From: Sphingobacterium lactis
Lineage (GTDB): Bacteria; Bacteroidota; Bacteroidia; Sphingobacteriales; Sphingobacteriaceae
Assembly: GCF_011046555.1 (NCBI RefSeq)
Contig: NZ_CP049246.1
Location: forward strand, 744,001 to 808,000
Direction: 5' to 3'
DNA: 64,000 bases
Shown in pieces: positions 8,384 to 17,198 of the stretch (its first letter is position 1; each line of letters opens with the position of its first letter). Made by a program: the position numbers and the translations under genes. The notes below the pieces were generated by a model. It made no database searches and was not told where the DNA came from. It saw only the letters and a program-made list of their open reading frames with translations.

Positions 8384-9016
8384 TTAGCCTAAAGAAGCCG
8401 TGATCAGGCGCAGGAATTCAGAACGTGTTACATCATTCTGGAATGCACCCGTAAAGGCAGATGTCGTCGTTACAGAGTTCTGTTTCTGCACGCCGCGCAT
8501 GGCCATGCACATGTGCTTACATTCAATAACCACAGCAACGCCTGCTGGGTTAAGGGTTTCCTGGATACAGTCGCGAATTTCATTCGTTAAACGCTCCTGA
8601 ACCTGTAGCCTTCTCGCGAAAATATCCACCACACGCGGAATCTTGCTCAGGCCTACGATATGGCCATTCGGAATGTAGGCAATATGTGCCTTTCCGAAAA
8701 ACGGTAGCATATGATGTTCGCACATGGAGTATACCTCAATATCTTTAACCACGACCATTTGGCTGTACTCTTCCTGGAACATAGCACCGCGCAGTACTTC
8801 TGCGGGATCCACGCCATAGCCATGTGTCAGGAACTGCAAAGCTTTTGCAACCCGCTCTGGCGTCTTGATCAGGCCTTCGCGCGTAGGGTCCTCACCAATG
8901 GCTTCTAAAATATCCGTATAATGTTCTGCAATTCGTTCAACAGCCTTTTCGTTGTATTGGTCGATTTTTAAGTAACCTTCCTGTTCTGCTTCATCAAATT
9001 GTTGAATTTTACTCAT
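8384..9016 (-). CDS. folE: GTP cyclohydrolase I
   Basis: 210 aa. Converts GTP to 7,8-dihydroneopterin triphosphate, first step of folate and pterin synthesis. The family signature is intact: [10 protein letters not shown] with zinc ligands Cys99 and His102, GLSKIPR, the third zinc ligand Cys170 in KHMCMAMRG, and [16 protein letters not shown]. The N-terminal 25 residues are variable. It lies 20 bp downstream of a PTPS-type gene, so the pair makes the first two steps of a tetrahydropterin route and is probably transcribed from the promoter in front of the PTPS gene. Confidence 0.97.
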   Translation of the reverse strand: MSKIQQFDEAEQEGYLKIDQYNEKAVERIAEHYTDILEAIGEDPTREGLIKTPERVAKALQFLTHGYGVDPAEVLRGAMFQEEYSQMVVVKDIEVYSMCEHHMLPFFGKAHIAYIPNGHIVGLSKIPRVVDIFARRLQVQERLTNEIRDCIQETLNPAGVAVVIECKHMCMAMRGVQKQNSVTTTSAFTGAFQNDVTRSEFLRLITASLG

Positions 9017-9036
9017 TCTAATCCTTGTTTTGGGGG

Positions 9037-9450
9037 TTATTCGCCGAAATATTCGACATAATTGTTCTCTGTTTCGTGTAATCTCACCACATGGAGGATT
9101 ACATTTTCCTTATCGAAGAATGGTTTCAGGATATTGAAGATCTCCACAGCGATAACTTCGGTCGAAGCCATCTTTCCTTTCATGAAGTCAACATCCAAAT
9201 TGACGTTCTTATGATCCAATTTATCGATGACCTCACGAATGATGATATCCTTCATCACCTTCAGGTCAATCAAGAAACCTGTTTCCGGGTTGATATGTCC
9301 TTTTACGGTAACAAAAAGGTCGTAGTTGTGTCCATGCCAGTTTGGGTTGGAACAGTTGCCAAAAACCTTCTCATTTTCTTCCAATGACCAATCTTCACGA
9401 TAAAGTTTGTGGGCTGCGTTAAAGCGTTCACGTCGTGTAATATATATCAT
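9037..9450 (-). CDS. 6-pyruvoyltetrahydropterin synthase family protein (PTPS/QueD)
   Basis: 137 aa. COG0720 fold with zinc ligands His14 (FNAAHKL), His39 and His41 (WHGHNY), LDHKNVN and a C-terminal Glu motif. The catalytic Cys33 is spaced C-x5-HGH as in animal-type PTPS rather than C-x3-HGH of QueD, pointing to 6-pyruvoyltetrahydropterin (tetrahydrobiopterin route) rather than queuosine; substrate choice is inference. Starts just 4 nt after a TAnnTTTG box. Divergent from mqnB and co-directional with folE. Confidence 0.88.
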   Translation of the reverse strand: MIYITRRERFNAAHKLYREDWSLEENEKVFGNCSNPNWHGHNYDLFVTVKGHINPETGFLIDLKVMKDIIIREVIDKLDHKNVNLDVDFMKGKMASTEVIAVEIFNILKPFFDKENVILHVVRLHETENNYVEYFGE

Positions 9451-9454
9451 ATGG

Positions 9455-9462
9455 CAAAGATA
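9455..9462 (-). promoter_or_regulatory. -7 box for the PTPS-folE operon, leaderless type
   Basis: TATCTTTG on the minus strand, 4 nt before ATG 9450. Predicts a transcript starting at or next to the start codon. Confidence 0.55.
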
Positions 9463-9493
9463 AATTAAATTTAATGTAAATTAGTCCTTCGAT

Positions 9494-10123
9494 ATGAAAA
9501 CTCTAATCGTAGCAGCCACAGAGATGGAAATTGCAGCGTCCATTCCTGCACTTGTAGAAAATCGGATGGATTATTTAGTAACGGGTGTGGGTATGCTGGC
9601 CACTGCTTTCAGTATGGGACAAAACCTACGTGAACGGCAATTTGACCTGCTTGTCAATGTGGGTATTGCAGGTTCTTTTCAAGCCCAGCACACCTTGGGT
9701 AGCCTCTTCAAGGTCCGCAAGGATCATGTGTATGAATTCGGTGCTGAAAATGACCGGGAGTTTATCCCTATCGATCAGATGGGGTTTGGCAGTTCCATCT
9801 ACAGCGAACGACTGCCTGAGCGCCCCATGTCTGCTGCCTTTTACCAGCTACCCTATATCGACGGTATTACCGTGAACAAGGTCCATGGTTCCGAGGAGGG
9901 TATACGACGGGTATTCGAACAGCATGGACCCAATACCATTGAAAGCATGGAGGGTGCAGCGTTCTTCTATGCCGCCCAAAAGCACGGGCTTCCCTGCATC
10001 CAGGTACGCAGCATTTCCAATTGGGTCGAGAAACGTAATGTTGAGCGCTGGAATATCCCCTTAGCGATAAAGGCATTAAATGAATGGTTGATTGCTTTCG
10101 CTCAGGAGCATGCTCAGAAATAA
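9494..10123 (+). CDS. mqnB: futalosine hydrolase
   Basis: 209 aa, nucleoside-phosphorylase/MTAN-like fold: VTGVGMLATAF near the N-terminus, LLVNVGIAGSF, and the ribose-binding ESMEGAAFFYAA with the acidic catalytic region, then QVRSISNWVEKR. Family members split futalosine or aminofutalosine to the dehypoxanthine derivative in the futalosine pathway to menaquinone. The presence of mqnD (59154) in the same window supports this over a plain MTA/SAH nucleosidase. Divergent from the PTPS gene with a short shared promoter region. Confidence 0.85.
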   Translation: MKTLIVAATEMEIAASIPALVENRMDYLVTGVGMLATAFSMGQNLRERQFDLLVNVGIAGSFQAQHTLGSLFKVRKDHVYEFGAENDREFIPIDQMGFGSSIYSERLPERPMSAAFYQLPYIDGITVNKVHGSEEGIRRVFEQHGPNTIESMEGAAFFYAAQKHGLPCIQVRSISNWVEKRNVERWNIPLAIKALNEWLIAFAQEHAQK

Positions 10124-10188
10124 GTATGGGAAAGGTCCATTGCATCGAAAATAGTACAATGCCCTTACGGAAATTCGAGAAATAATAG

Positions 10189-10196
10189 TATTTTTG
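10189..10196 (+). promoter_or_regulatory. -7 box for pdhB
   Basis: TATTTTTG matches TAnnTTTG; 34 nt before the pdhB ATG, in the short gap after mqnB. Suggests pdhB has its own promoter. Confidence 0.55.
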
Positions 10197-10230
10197 CGTA
10201 TCTAAACAAAATTCACTATCTGTAATACTC

Positions 10231-11217
10231 ATGAGAGAAATACAATTCAGAGAAGCGCTTCGTGAAGCAATGAACGAAGAAATGCGTAAAGACGAAACAA
10301 TCTTTTTAATGGGCGAGGAAGTCGCTGAATATAATGGAGCCTACAAAGTGAGTCAAGGTATGCTTGATGAATTTGGCGCTAAACGTGTAATCGACACGCC
10401 TATTGCTGAGCTTGGATTTGCGGGTATTGGTGTTGGTGCAGCCATGAACGGTTTAAAACCGATCATTGAGTTCATGACATTCAACTTCTCCCTAGTTGCT
10501 ATTGACCAAGTGATCAATGCGGCAGCAAAAATCCGCCAGATGAGTGGTGGTCAGTTTTCCTGCCCGATTGTATTTAGAGGACCTACAGGTAATGCAGGCC
10601 AATTGGCGGCACAGCACTCACAGAACTTCGAAAACTGGTTTGCAAATACTCCAGGTCTGAAAGTAGTTGTTCCTTCAAACCCTTACGATGCGAAAGGATT
10701 ATTGAAATCCTCGATCATCGATCCAGATCCAGTAATTTTCATGGAGTCGGAAGTGATGTACGGTGATAAAGGAGAAGTGCCTGAAGAAGAGTACTACCTT
10801 CCAATTGGTAAAGCGAACGTAATCCAAGAGGGTAACGACGTGACAATTGTATCATTTGGTAAAATGATCCCTCGTGTTGTGATCCCTGCGGTAGCAGAAT
10901 TGCAAAAAGAAGGAATCAGTGTAGAATTGATCGACTTGCGTTCCGTACGCCCGATCGACTACCCTGCGATCTTGGAGTCTGTTAAGAAAACCAATCGTTT
11001 GGTTATCGTTGAAGAAGCATGGCCATTGGCTTCCATTTCTTCGGAAATCACTTTCCATGTACAAAAGAACGCCTTCGATTATTTGGACGCGCCAATTATC
11101 CGCGTTACATCAGCAGATGTGCCTTTGGGCTATGCCCCTACGTTGGTTGAAGCGACCCTTCCAAGCATCGAAAAGGTAGTAAAAGCGGTGATAGACGTTT
11201 CTTACATCAAAAAATAA
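10231..11217 (+). CDS. pdhB: pyruvate dehydrogenase E1 component, beta subunit
   Basis: 328 aa, usual length. Transketolase pyrimidine-binding domain (about 4-180) with MGEEVAEYNGAYKVSQG, DTPIAELGFAGIGVGAA and the conserved QLAAQHSQNFENWFANTPGL, then the transketolase C-terminal domain (about 200-320) with DLRSVRPID. Forms the alpha2beta2 ThDP-dependent E1 that decarboxylates pyruvate in the pyruvate dehydrogenase complex. The alpha subunit and E2/E3 genes are not in the window, so the gene stands alone between its own promoter box and a strong terminator. A branched-chain E1-beta is possible but sequence features favour pyruvate. Confidence 0.92.
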   Translation: MREIQFREALREAMNEEMRKDETIFLMGEEVAEYNGAYKVSQGMLDEFGAKRVIDTPIAELGFAGIGVGAAMNGLKPIIEFMTFNFSLVAIDQVINAAAKIRQMSGGQFSCPIVFRGPTGNAGQLAAQHSQNFENWFANTPGLKVVVPSNPYDAKGLLKSSIIDPDPVIFMESEVMYGDKGEVPEEEYYLPIGKANVIQEGNDVTIVSFGKMIPRVVIPAVAELQKEGISVELIDLRSVRPIDYPAILESVKKTNRLVIVEEAWPLASISSEITFHVQKNAFDYLDAPIIRVTSADVPLGYAPTLVEATLPSIEKVVKAVIDVSYIKK

Positions 11218-11240
11218 GGTTTACACCTCAAAAATATAAC

Positions 11241-11270
11241 GCCCTGGTAATTTCTTGCCGGGGCTTTTTT
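11241..11270 (+). terminator. intrinsic terminator of pdhB
   Basis: Stem GCCCTGG (11241-11247) / CCGGGGC (11258-11264, one G-U pair) followed by TTTTTT; 23 bp after the pdhB stop. Confidence 0.85.
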
Positions 11271-11348
11271 ATGGAAAAAAATTGTATTTTTAAAGAAATT
11301 ATAATCGCATTAAAGAGAAACTAATTAAAAACGTATAAACCCTTATCA

Positions 11349-12089
11349 ATGAAAAAATTATTTGTGCTATTTATGTTTTCAACAGCTGTGATCTGTACGA
11401 AAGCGCAAGAAGTAAACTTTAAACTTAAAATGCCCCTGAATCAGCCGTTGAAATCCGTGGTGACAATGAAAATGGATATGGAGGGTGAGCAATCCATGAT
11501 TATGGATATGGTAACGAAATCAACAATTGCGGCAACGAAGTTCGAAAACCAGAACTATACCTTTGAGAATATAACGGACGCGATTAAGATGGATATGGAT
11601 GCAGGTGTCATGACAATGAGCTATGACTCTGAGAAACCTACCGAAGACCCAATGGCGGAAATGTTAGCCGCACAGATGAAACCTTTGATCGGCAAAAAGA
11701 TCACCATGATCCTGGATGAAAAAGGAAAGATGATCGAAACCAACACCGATGAGATTGAAGGTTCGGAAAATCCTTACGAGAATATGGGTATGACCGCTAC
11801 GTATCCGGACAAACCTGTAAAGGTTGGTGATACCTGGACTTCTGAAGCCGAAAATAAAGGCATGAAGACCAAATTGACGAACAAGTATGTTGCTAAAACA
11901 GCGGATGGCCACGTGGTAGAAACGGCTGGTGACCTATTCAATGAGAAAGAGGAGAAGATCGGCACCATGAAATCAACATATACCGTTGACCCGGAAACAT
12001 TCTTCACGAAGACCGCAACGGTGAACATGGAAATGGATGTCGAAGGAAAGAAGGTAAAAATGAATATGCAAATGGATATCCAGAAGTAA
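11349..12089 (+). CDS. secreted methionine-rich protein, DUF6263-like
   Basis: 246 aa with signal peptide (cleavage near CTKAQ). The mature protein resembles DUF6263-type periplasmic or surface beta-proteins of Bacteroidota (segments PDKPVKVGDTW, GKKITMILDEKGK). About 27 of 246 residues are Met, often as MDM or MxM pairs (MKMDMEGEQSMIMDM, MNMQMDIQK), much more than in its neighbours. Function unknown; Met-rich clusters sometimes bind Cu(I) but this is speculation. Single gene between the pdhB terminator and its own. Confidence 0.7.
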   Translation: MKKLFVLFMFSTAVICTKAQEVNFKLKMPLNQPLKSVVTMKMDMEGEQSMIMDMVTKSTIAATKFENQNYTFENITDAIKMDMDAGVMTMSYDSEKPTEDPMAEMLAAQMKPLIGKKITMILDEKGKMIETNTDEIEGSENPYENMGMTATYPDKPVKVGDTWTSEAENKGMKTKLTNKYVAKTADGHVVETAGDLFNEKEEKIGTMKSTYTVDPETFFTKTATVNMEMDVEGKKVKMNMQMDIQK

Positions 12090-12115
12090 TACTAAGAATA
12101 TCCATAAAATAAGAA

Positions 12116-12147
12116 AGCCCGATAATTAAACATTATCGGGCTTTTTT
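12116..12147 (+). terminator. intrinsic terminator between DUF6263-like gene and gcvH
   Basis: Perfect 11-bp stem AGCCCGATAAT (12116-12126) / ATTATCGGGCT (12132-12142) with 5-base loop and T tract on the plus strand. It may also serve the convergent gcvH, with a weaker tract. Confidence 0.85.
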
Positions 12148-12161
12148 ATGCTTTATGCTGT

Positions 12162-12542
12162 TTATGCGTTTACTTCAGCTTTGTAATCATCTGCGGACAT
12201 CAATGCATCAACATCTGCAGTATTGTTCAATTTAACACGGATAATCCATCCTTCACCATAAGGATCGGAGTTTACCAACTCTGGGTTAGCGTCGATTGCA
12301 TCGTTTACTGCAACCACTGTGGATGTAACAGGCATAAATAGATCAGAAACCGTTTTTACAGCTTCGATTGTACCGAAAACTTCGTTGGCAGCAACTTCAT
12401 CACCTACACTGTTGATGTCGACGAATACGATATCGCCCAATTCGCGCTGTGCGAAGTCAGTAATACCAATAACAGCTTCATCACCTTCCACACGAATCCA
12501 TTCGTGATCTTTGGTGTATTTTAATTCAGAAGGAAAATTCAT
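12162..12542 (-). CDS. gcvH: glycine cleavage system H protein
   Basis: 126 aa, full length. Lipoyl-carrier of the glycine cleavage complex; carries the aminomethyl group from P protein to T protein. The lipoylation motif [12 protein letters not shown] puts the modified lysine at Lys63, with the usual KYTKDHEWI start and YGEGWIIRV near the end. No other gcv genes are near. A TATTTTTG box (12568-12575) lies 25 nt upstream. Confidence 0.96.
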   Translation of the reverse strand: MNFPSELKYTKDHEWIRVEGDEAVIGITDFAQRELGDIVFVDINSVGDEVAANEVFGTIEAVKTVSDLFMPVTSTVVAVNDAIDANPELVNSDPYGEGWIIRVKLNNTADVDALMSADDYKAEVNA

Positions 12543-12567
12543 GTCTTTTTTGTATTTGTTTTTCCCC

Positions 12568-12575
12568 CAAAAATA
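12568..12575 (-). promoter_or_regulatory. -7 box for gcvH
   Basis: TATTTTTG on the minus strand, 25 nt before the gcvH start codon; matches TAnnTTTG. Confidence 0.5.
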
Positions 12576-12618
12576 GGATTAAACCCGGAGAATACAAAAG
12601 TTATTGTATTTTTATCAG

Positions 12619-13812
12619 ATGAATCCTGGTATCGCTAAATTATCGCAAATCGCACAGAAAAAGGAACGTCTCATCATCGGTCTGATGTCCGGCACTTCCC
12701 TCGATGGATTGGATATCGCACTGTGCCGCATCCAAAGCAGCGGAACAGCTACCCAACTCCACCTGGAGCGTTTTGAAACCATGGATTACCGCCCTTCCTT
12801 CCGGACAAATGTGCGGGAAATATTTGCGAAGCGCAGCATTGATCAACAAACACTTTGTGGGTTAAATCCCTACATTGCGGAAGTACATGCGGACTTGATC
12901 CTGCAGGCACTTCAACAGTGGGGATTAAAGGCAGCAGCTATCGATTTAATCGCCAGCCATGGCCAAACCGTATACCATGCACCTCAATCCCTGACCGGAG
13001 ATCGCGCCTTACCCAACAGTACCCTACAACTGGGCGATGGCGACCATATCGCCGTTCGGACCGGTATCATCACGCTATCGGATTTCCGTCAGAAACACTT
13101 GGCTGCCGGAGGTGAAGGCGCTCCATTGGCCGCTTATGGAGATTACCTCCTCTTTAGCGATCCGACCGAGAACCGCATCCTTTTGAATATCGGTGGCATT
13201 TCCAATTTTACCTTTCTTCCTGCCCAAGCAACAACTGCACAGGCATACGCAACGGACCTTGGGCCCGGCAACACCATGATGAACCAATACATGGAGGTTC
13301 ATTTTCAACAGGAAATGGATAAGGATGCTGCATTGGCTCGACAAGGAAAGGTCATTCCGGAGTTACTGCAGGAACTTCAGTCGGAAGATTTTCTAAAACT
13401 GGACTTTCCCAAAACGACGGGACCTGAACTGTTCAACTTACGGTTTCTGGAACAGGCAATACAGCGGCTTCGTACGCAGGAGTTAGCACATGCGGACATC
13501 ATGGCCACACTGAATCATTTTGCTGCAAGCAGTATAATCGATGGAATTCAGCGAGCAACCCGGCATTTGGATGGCTTCACTGTTTATGTGAGTGGTGGCG
13601 GTTTGCACAATCCGCTTCTATTGGAGCAGATTCAAGCGGCTTTTCCCGGAGAGGTTCACTCTTTTACAAAATTGGGGTTGAATCCGGATGCCAAGGAAGC
13701 GTGCTTATTTGCTGTTCTGGCCAATGAAACGTTGGTAGGAGAACCGTCATCTGTTTCACAAATCAAAGATTCTCCTGCTATCTGTATGGGGAAAATTAGC
13801 CTTCCCTACTGA
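12619..13812 (+). CDS. anmK: anhydro-N-acetylmuramic acid kinase
   Basis: 397 aa from ATG 12619; a TTG five codons upstream is less likely. Phosphorylates and hydrolyses 1,6-anhydro-MurNAc from peptidoglycan recycling to MurNAc-6-phosphate. Signature motifs: GLMSGTSLDGLDIA (phosphate loop), IASHGQTVYH, LLNIGGISNFTFL, ATDLGPGNTMMNQ and the late VSGGGLHNP. Fits functionally with the amidase and glucosaminidases at 3-7 kb. A near-consensus -7 box (TATTTTTA, 12607-12614) ends 4 nt before the ATG. Its last 7 bp overlap the convergent DUF2461 gene. Confidence 0.93.
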   Translation: MNPGIAKLSQIAQKKERLIIGLMSGTSLDGLDIALCRIQSSGTATQLHLERFETMDYRPSFRTNVREIFAKRSIDQQTLCGLNPYIAEVHADLILQALQQWGLKAAAIDLIASHGQTVYHAPQSLTGDRALPNSTLQLGDGDHIAVRTGIITLSDFRQKHLAAGGEGAPLAAYGDYLLFSDPTENRILLNIGGISNFTFLPAQATTAQAYATDLGPGNTMMNQYMEVHFQQEMDKDAALARQGKVIPELLQELQSEDFLKLDFPKTTGPELFNLRFLEQAIQRLRTQELAHADIMATLNHFAASSIIDGIQRATRHLDGFTVYVSGGGLHNPLLLEQIQAAFPGEVHSFTKLGLNPDAKEACLFAVLANETLVGEPSSVSQIKDSPAICMGKISLPY

Positions 13813-14468
13813 TCCAAAGCTTGGTGGATAAAGTTCTTGAACGGAATCATAGACGCATACACGCCTATAACGGTTTCTAGAGCGCGTGGAGACTCCATTT
13901 CCTTTCTTCCAAGGCTCTTGTGCAGAATGAAGCTGCGGTGCTTCAGCAGCTCGATATGGGGGTTGTCAGCAGCATAGCCATTCGGTGGCCTTTGCAGCCT
14001 ATCTTCTGCGGATAACTCCTCCGCTTGCCAACCGCCCTCCTTCAATGCCTTGAAAAGATCCTCAGCACTGTAATCAATTTCCTGACGGATGGCTTCCAAA
14101 TGCTGTTTTTCGGGACGCCAATACCCTACAGCTAGGAAAGTACCTTCTGGTTCAATATGAATATAATATTCCGGACCCGCCAACTTTCGGCCATCAATGG
14201 AGATGCCCGCAGCAAACCAACTTTTATAGGGATCCTTATTCTTGGAAAAACGGACATCCCTGTAAATCCGGAACAGACATTTCTTCGCTGAAATCTCTCG
14301 GTTGATATGGGGATCTAGATCGGAAAGACGATCAATGATCTGCTCGATAAATGCCGTAACATTGACCAGTGCCGCTTCGTATTCGCCCTTATGCTCTTGG
14401 AACCATTCCCTATTGTTGTTTTCCTTCAGGTCGTTTAAGAAATTAAAGGTTGATTTTTCGATTTTCAT
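13806..14468 (-). CDS. DUF2461 (TIGR02453) family protein
   Basis: 220 aa, whole-length match to the DUF2461 family: FNFLNDLKENNNREWF near the start, the CLFRIYRDVRFSKNKDPYKSW core and YYIHIEPEGTFLAVGYW. Function unknown in bacteria; cytoplasmic, no signal. Last gene of the frnE-CPBP-DUF2007-cdsA group, 5 bp after cdsA; its 3' end overlaps the convergent anmK by 7 bp. Confidence 0.88.
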   Translation of the reverse strand: MKIEKSTFNFLNDLKENNNREWFQEHKGEYEAALVNVTAFIEQIIDRLSDLDPHINREISAKKCLFRIYRDVRFSKNKDPYKSWFAAGISIDGRKLAGPEYYIHIEPEGTFLAVGYWRPEKQHLEAIRQEIDYSAEDLFKALKEGGWQAEELSAEDRLQRPPNGYAADNPHIELLKHRSFILHKSLGRKEMESPRALETVIGVYASMIPFKNFIHQALDQ

Positions 14469-14473
14469 AGCGA

Positions 14474-15271
14474 TTAGATTAGCATTAAAAAGATATAGAC
14501 CAATGGAGCTGCCATTAGCAGACCATCAAAACGGTCCAGAAAGCCACCATGACCCGGCAGTATATTGCCCGAGTCTTTGATCCCCAAGCTCCGCTTTAGC
14601 ATGGATTCAACAAGATCCCCCAAGGTACCAAAGGCACCGATGATCACGGCAATGCACACCCACTCTAGGCGGCTGAGCGTTCCATAGAAATACTGTAGAC
14701 TCAAACTGATCGCTACAGCCAATAGAATCCCGCCGATAAAGCCTTCCCAGGTTTTATTCGGGCTAATCCGTTCGAAAAGCTTGGTCCGACCAAATGCCCT
14801 TCCCGCAAGATAGGCTCCCGTGTCATTTGCCCAGAGCATGATCAAGAAACCCATGGGAACGGCGAAATTAAATGACCCGTCCAAAAATCCAAGACCTACA
14901 AAAAAGAGAAAGGGTATGGTTCCATAACAGATCCCTAAAATGGTATAAGCGATATCATGGAATGGCTTTTCTCTTTTCAGATAAAGCGAGGAAATAAAGA
15001 GCAGGGCAAATAAGGGTACAATTGCCGCCAGATAAGCCAGCGGGCTCAAACCCAAGAAATAACCGGAAACCAACAGGCCCAACCCTAGGGCTATCAGTAT
15101 CCCAACAGTCTTTAGGGGTTTAGTCTCTGGGGTGGTGGTAATCACAAAAAATTCACGTGCAGCAAAGACGCCTACCAAACTGAAGAACGCAGCAAAAACG
15201 TATTGGTTGAAGATTGTTGCACATACCAACACGATAATAAAAAAGAATCCTGTAATTGCTCTTGTTTTCAT
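14474..15271 (-). CDS. cdsA: phosphatidate cytidylyltransferase
   Basis: 265 aa, polytopic membrane protein (about 8 segments). Makes CDP-diacylglycerol from phosphatidate and CTP for phospholipid synthesis. The C-terminal CDS signature is complete: GDLVESMLKRSLGIKDSG (about 215-232), ILPGHGGFLDRFD, with the earlier WANDTGAYLAGRAFG and SPNKTWEGFIGG. Abuts the DUF2007 gene with no spacer. Confidence 0.96.
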   Translation of the reverse strand: MKTRAITGFFFIIVLVCATIFNQYVFAAFFSLVGVFAAREFFVITTTPETKPLKTVGILIALGLGLLVSGYFLGLSPLAYLAAIVPLFALLFISSLYLKREKPFHDIAYTILGICYGTIPFLFFVGLGFLDGSFNFAVPMGFLIMLWANDTGAYLAGRAFGRTKLFERISPNKTWEGFIGGILLAVAISLSLQYFYGTLSRLEWVCIAVIIGAFGTLGDLVESMLKRSLGIKDSGNILPGHGGFLDRFDGLLMAAPLVYIFLMLI

Positions 15272-15484
15272 TTATTCGTCTTCTTCTCCATAACTATCGA
15301 TCAATGCAGCGGCTTCCGCAAAATGATCATTGTCCACATACAGTTCGATCACGCCGAATAAATAGGAGGAGTCCTGTTTGTTCAGCACGACGGCAGGGAT
15401 ATTGTTCTCTACCAACATCTGTTTGACGATTTCCGCCTGAACAGCATTAGTATAAACCTTGATCTTTGTCCAATTTGGATTCAT
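15272..15484 (-). CDS. DUF2007 domain protein, 70 aa
   Basis: Small soluble protein matching the DUF2007 putative signal-transducing family: VYTNAVQAEIVKQMLVENNIPAVVLN and FAEAAALIDSY, a ferredoxin-like alpha/beta fold related to PII-like proteins. Role unknown. Its first 38 bp overlap the end of the CPBP protease gene and it abuts cdsA, so it is translationally embedded in the operon. Confidence 0.82.
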   Translation of the reverse strand: MNPNWTKIKVYTNAVQAEIVKQMLVENNIPAVVLNKQDSSYLFGVIELYVDNDHFAEAAALIDSYGEEDE

Positions 15485-16409
15485 GGGTTAGTTTTTGTTG
15501 ATTTGATTGCTTATAAAAATAATAGCCGATGGCGATACAGCCGATTATGCTCGCGATATAGATCGGCACGCTGTACACTTCGGAAGCCTGCAGTTCCTCA
15601 AAGGTTTTGCCTTCCTTTGCATAGGTATAGGCATAGATCGTCACATAGGCATTGTTCACAAAGTGTCCAATGATGGGAATCCAGATATTATTGGTCCAGA
15701 GCAGGGCATAGCCAAATATCAAACCCAGGATCATCCGCGGAAAAAACCCATAGAACTGTAGGTGTATTGCGGAGAATATTATGGCCGTCACCCAGATGGC
15801 TACATGTGCATTCCTGAACATCCTGCCGAAAATATGTTGCAGGGATCCTCGGAAATAGAATTCTTCTACAACTGCGGGAATGACTGCCATCACCAAGAGA
15901 TTTAACAGCAGCAACGGAATGCTGTCCACCATCACTATGCGACGGATCAAATCACCCATGTTGTCCTCATTCGTTCGCATCCAATTTTCCAGCGCATCCA
16001 GACCGGCAGGCAAATTCATGCTCTTGTTCCAATCGCTGATCAATGCCATCATTGGCCCGCTTGCCACCATAAACAGCAAGGTCAGGACAATGTACAGGCT
16101 TGCTCGCTGTGGTTGAGCCGGAAAATATAGATATTGGCGCTTTTCGATCATTTGCAAAATCAGGGCCGGTATCAGAAAAGTCGACAAACTGCTCGCTCCG
16201 AGCAGCACATAGATCACGAACGTATTTTCAGGATTGGGTTGCCCCGTCGTGAAATCAATGACCTGTGTATCAAATCCCGAAAAGATCAACACGAGGATAA
16301 TCGCGAAAAACTGAATAAACAGGGAACACGCAAAGGTCAGCCCCAATAGGATAATCAGGGATTTCCAAGCGGGATTTTTCGGTTCCTCAAATAACATTGT
16401 TGGTTCCAT
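15447..16409 (-). CDS. CPBP family intramembrane glutamic endopeptidase
   Basis: 320 aa from ATG 16409, 2 nt beyond the frnE stop; a TTG five codons earlier is less likely. Eight or so membrane helices with the Rce1/CPBP (ABI) motifs: EEFYFRG (motif 1, glutamates plus Arg), FSAIHLQFYG (motif 2 His) and HFVNN (motif 3). These form the active site of CAAX-processing-type proteases; substrates in Bacteroidota are unknown. The C-terminal helix and basic tail overlap the DUF2007 gene. Confidence 0.87.
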   Translation of the reverse strand: MEPTMLFEEPKNPAWKSLIILLGLTFACSLFIQFFAIILVLIFSGFDTQVIDFTTGQPNPENTFVIYVLLGASSLSTFLIPALILQMIEKRQYLYFPAQPQRASLYIVLTLLFMVASGPMMALISDWNKSMNLPAGLDALENWMRTNEDNMGDLIRRIVMVDSIPLLLLNLLVMAVIPAVVEEFYFRGSLQHIFGRMFRNAHVAIWVTAIIFSAIHLQFYGFFPRMILGLIFGYALLWTNNIWIPIIGHFVNNAYVTIYAYTYAKEGKTFEELQASEVYSVPIYIASIIGCIAIGYYFYKQSNQQKLTHESKLDKDQGLY

Positions 16410-16411
16410 GG

Positions 16412-17125
16412 TTAAATCGAACAAGAGTCATCGGTACAACTTGGCGCATCCTTGTCCGGGTTCAGGAAGGTAATCTTTGGGTTGCTCTCGCGCCATTCGG
16501 AGAAACTCTTTTCCAAAACTTCCACAAAGGCATCCGTTGGCTGTGCGCCGGATACCGCATATTTACGGTTAAATAGAAAGAACGGTACCCCACGGATACC
16601 AATCTGCTTGGCTTCATTCAAATCCTGCTTTACCTCATAGGCATATGTATCGGATGATAGTGCTTCCTTGGTCCCGGCAGCATCAAGTCCCACCTCCGTG
16701 GCCAAGGTAACCAGGACTGATTCATCCTCGATGTTCAGGCCCTCCTCAAAGTGTGCCTTGAATAGACGTCCCTTCATTTCAGTCCCCTTGCCTACACTTG
16801 CCGCATAATGGATCAATTCATGGGACTTGAATGTATTGGCAGGGATGCTCCTGTCAAAATCAATTACCAATCCCGTTTGTTTCGCCATTTGGACAACTTG
16901 CCCAGTCATGGCGCGAACCTGGTCGATAGGCATACCCTTGGACTGACTCAGGTAGGAATACGTCGTATCACCAGCCTGATGGTGGTAATTCGGATCCAAT
17001 TGGTAGCTTCTGTACACCACTTCCAATTCATCCTTAAAGCTCAGCTGTGCCAAAGCTTTCTCAAAATGATCCTTGCCGATGTAGCAGAAAGGACACATGA
17101 TATCTGACCAGATTTCTATTAACAT
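16412..17125 (-). CDS. DsbA-family oxidoreductase, FrnE-like
   Basis: 237 aa from ATG 17125; an upstream TTG at 17131 overlaps the promoter box and is rejected. Thioredoxin-fold DsbA/FrnE family: IWSDIMCPFCYIG with the CxxC active site near residues 11-14, a central helical insert (FKSHELIHYA) and the cis-Pro loop GIRGVPFF. The tail CTDDSCSI adds two more Cys, as in several FrnE proteins. No signal peptide, so a cytoplasmic disulfide or thiol oxidoreductase is likely. First gene of a five-gene operon ending with DUF2461. Confidence 0.88.
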   Translation of the reverse strand: MLIEIWSDIMCPFCYIGKDHFEKALAQLSFKDELEVVYRSYQLDPNYHHQAGDTTYSYLSQSKGMPIDQVRAMTGQVVQMAKQTGLVIDFDRSIPANTFKSHELIHYAASVGKGTEMKGRLFKAHFEEGLNIEDESVLVTLATEVGLDAAGTKEALSSDTYAYEVKQDLNEAKQIGIRGVPFFLFNRKYAVSGAQPTDAFVEVLEKSFSEWRESNPKITFLNPDKDAPSCTDDSCSI

Positions 17126-17128
17126 AGT

Positions 17129-17136
17129 CAAAAATA
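17129..17136 (-). promoter_or_regulatory. -7 box for the frnE-cdsA operon, leaderless type
   Basis: TATTTTTG on the minus strand, 3 nt before ATG 17125. Predicts leaderless transcription of the operon. Confidence 0.55.
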
Positions 17137-17161
17137 ATCTTTTAAAACCACTAATACGAAT

Positions 17162-17189
17162 AACAGCCTAACCGAATGGTTAGGCTGTT
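17162..17189 (-). terminator. hairpin terminator after the tricorn-like protease gene
   Basis: Perfect 12-bp stem AACAGCCTAACC (17162-17173) / GGTTAGGCTGTT (17178-17189) with loop GAAT, 9 bp after the protease stop. The T tract is on the plus-strand side, so on the minus strand it acts without a good tail. Confidence 0.6.
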
Positions 17190-17198
17190 CCAATTTTT

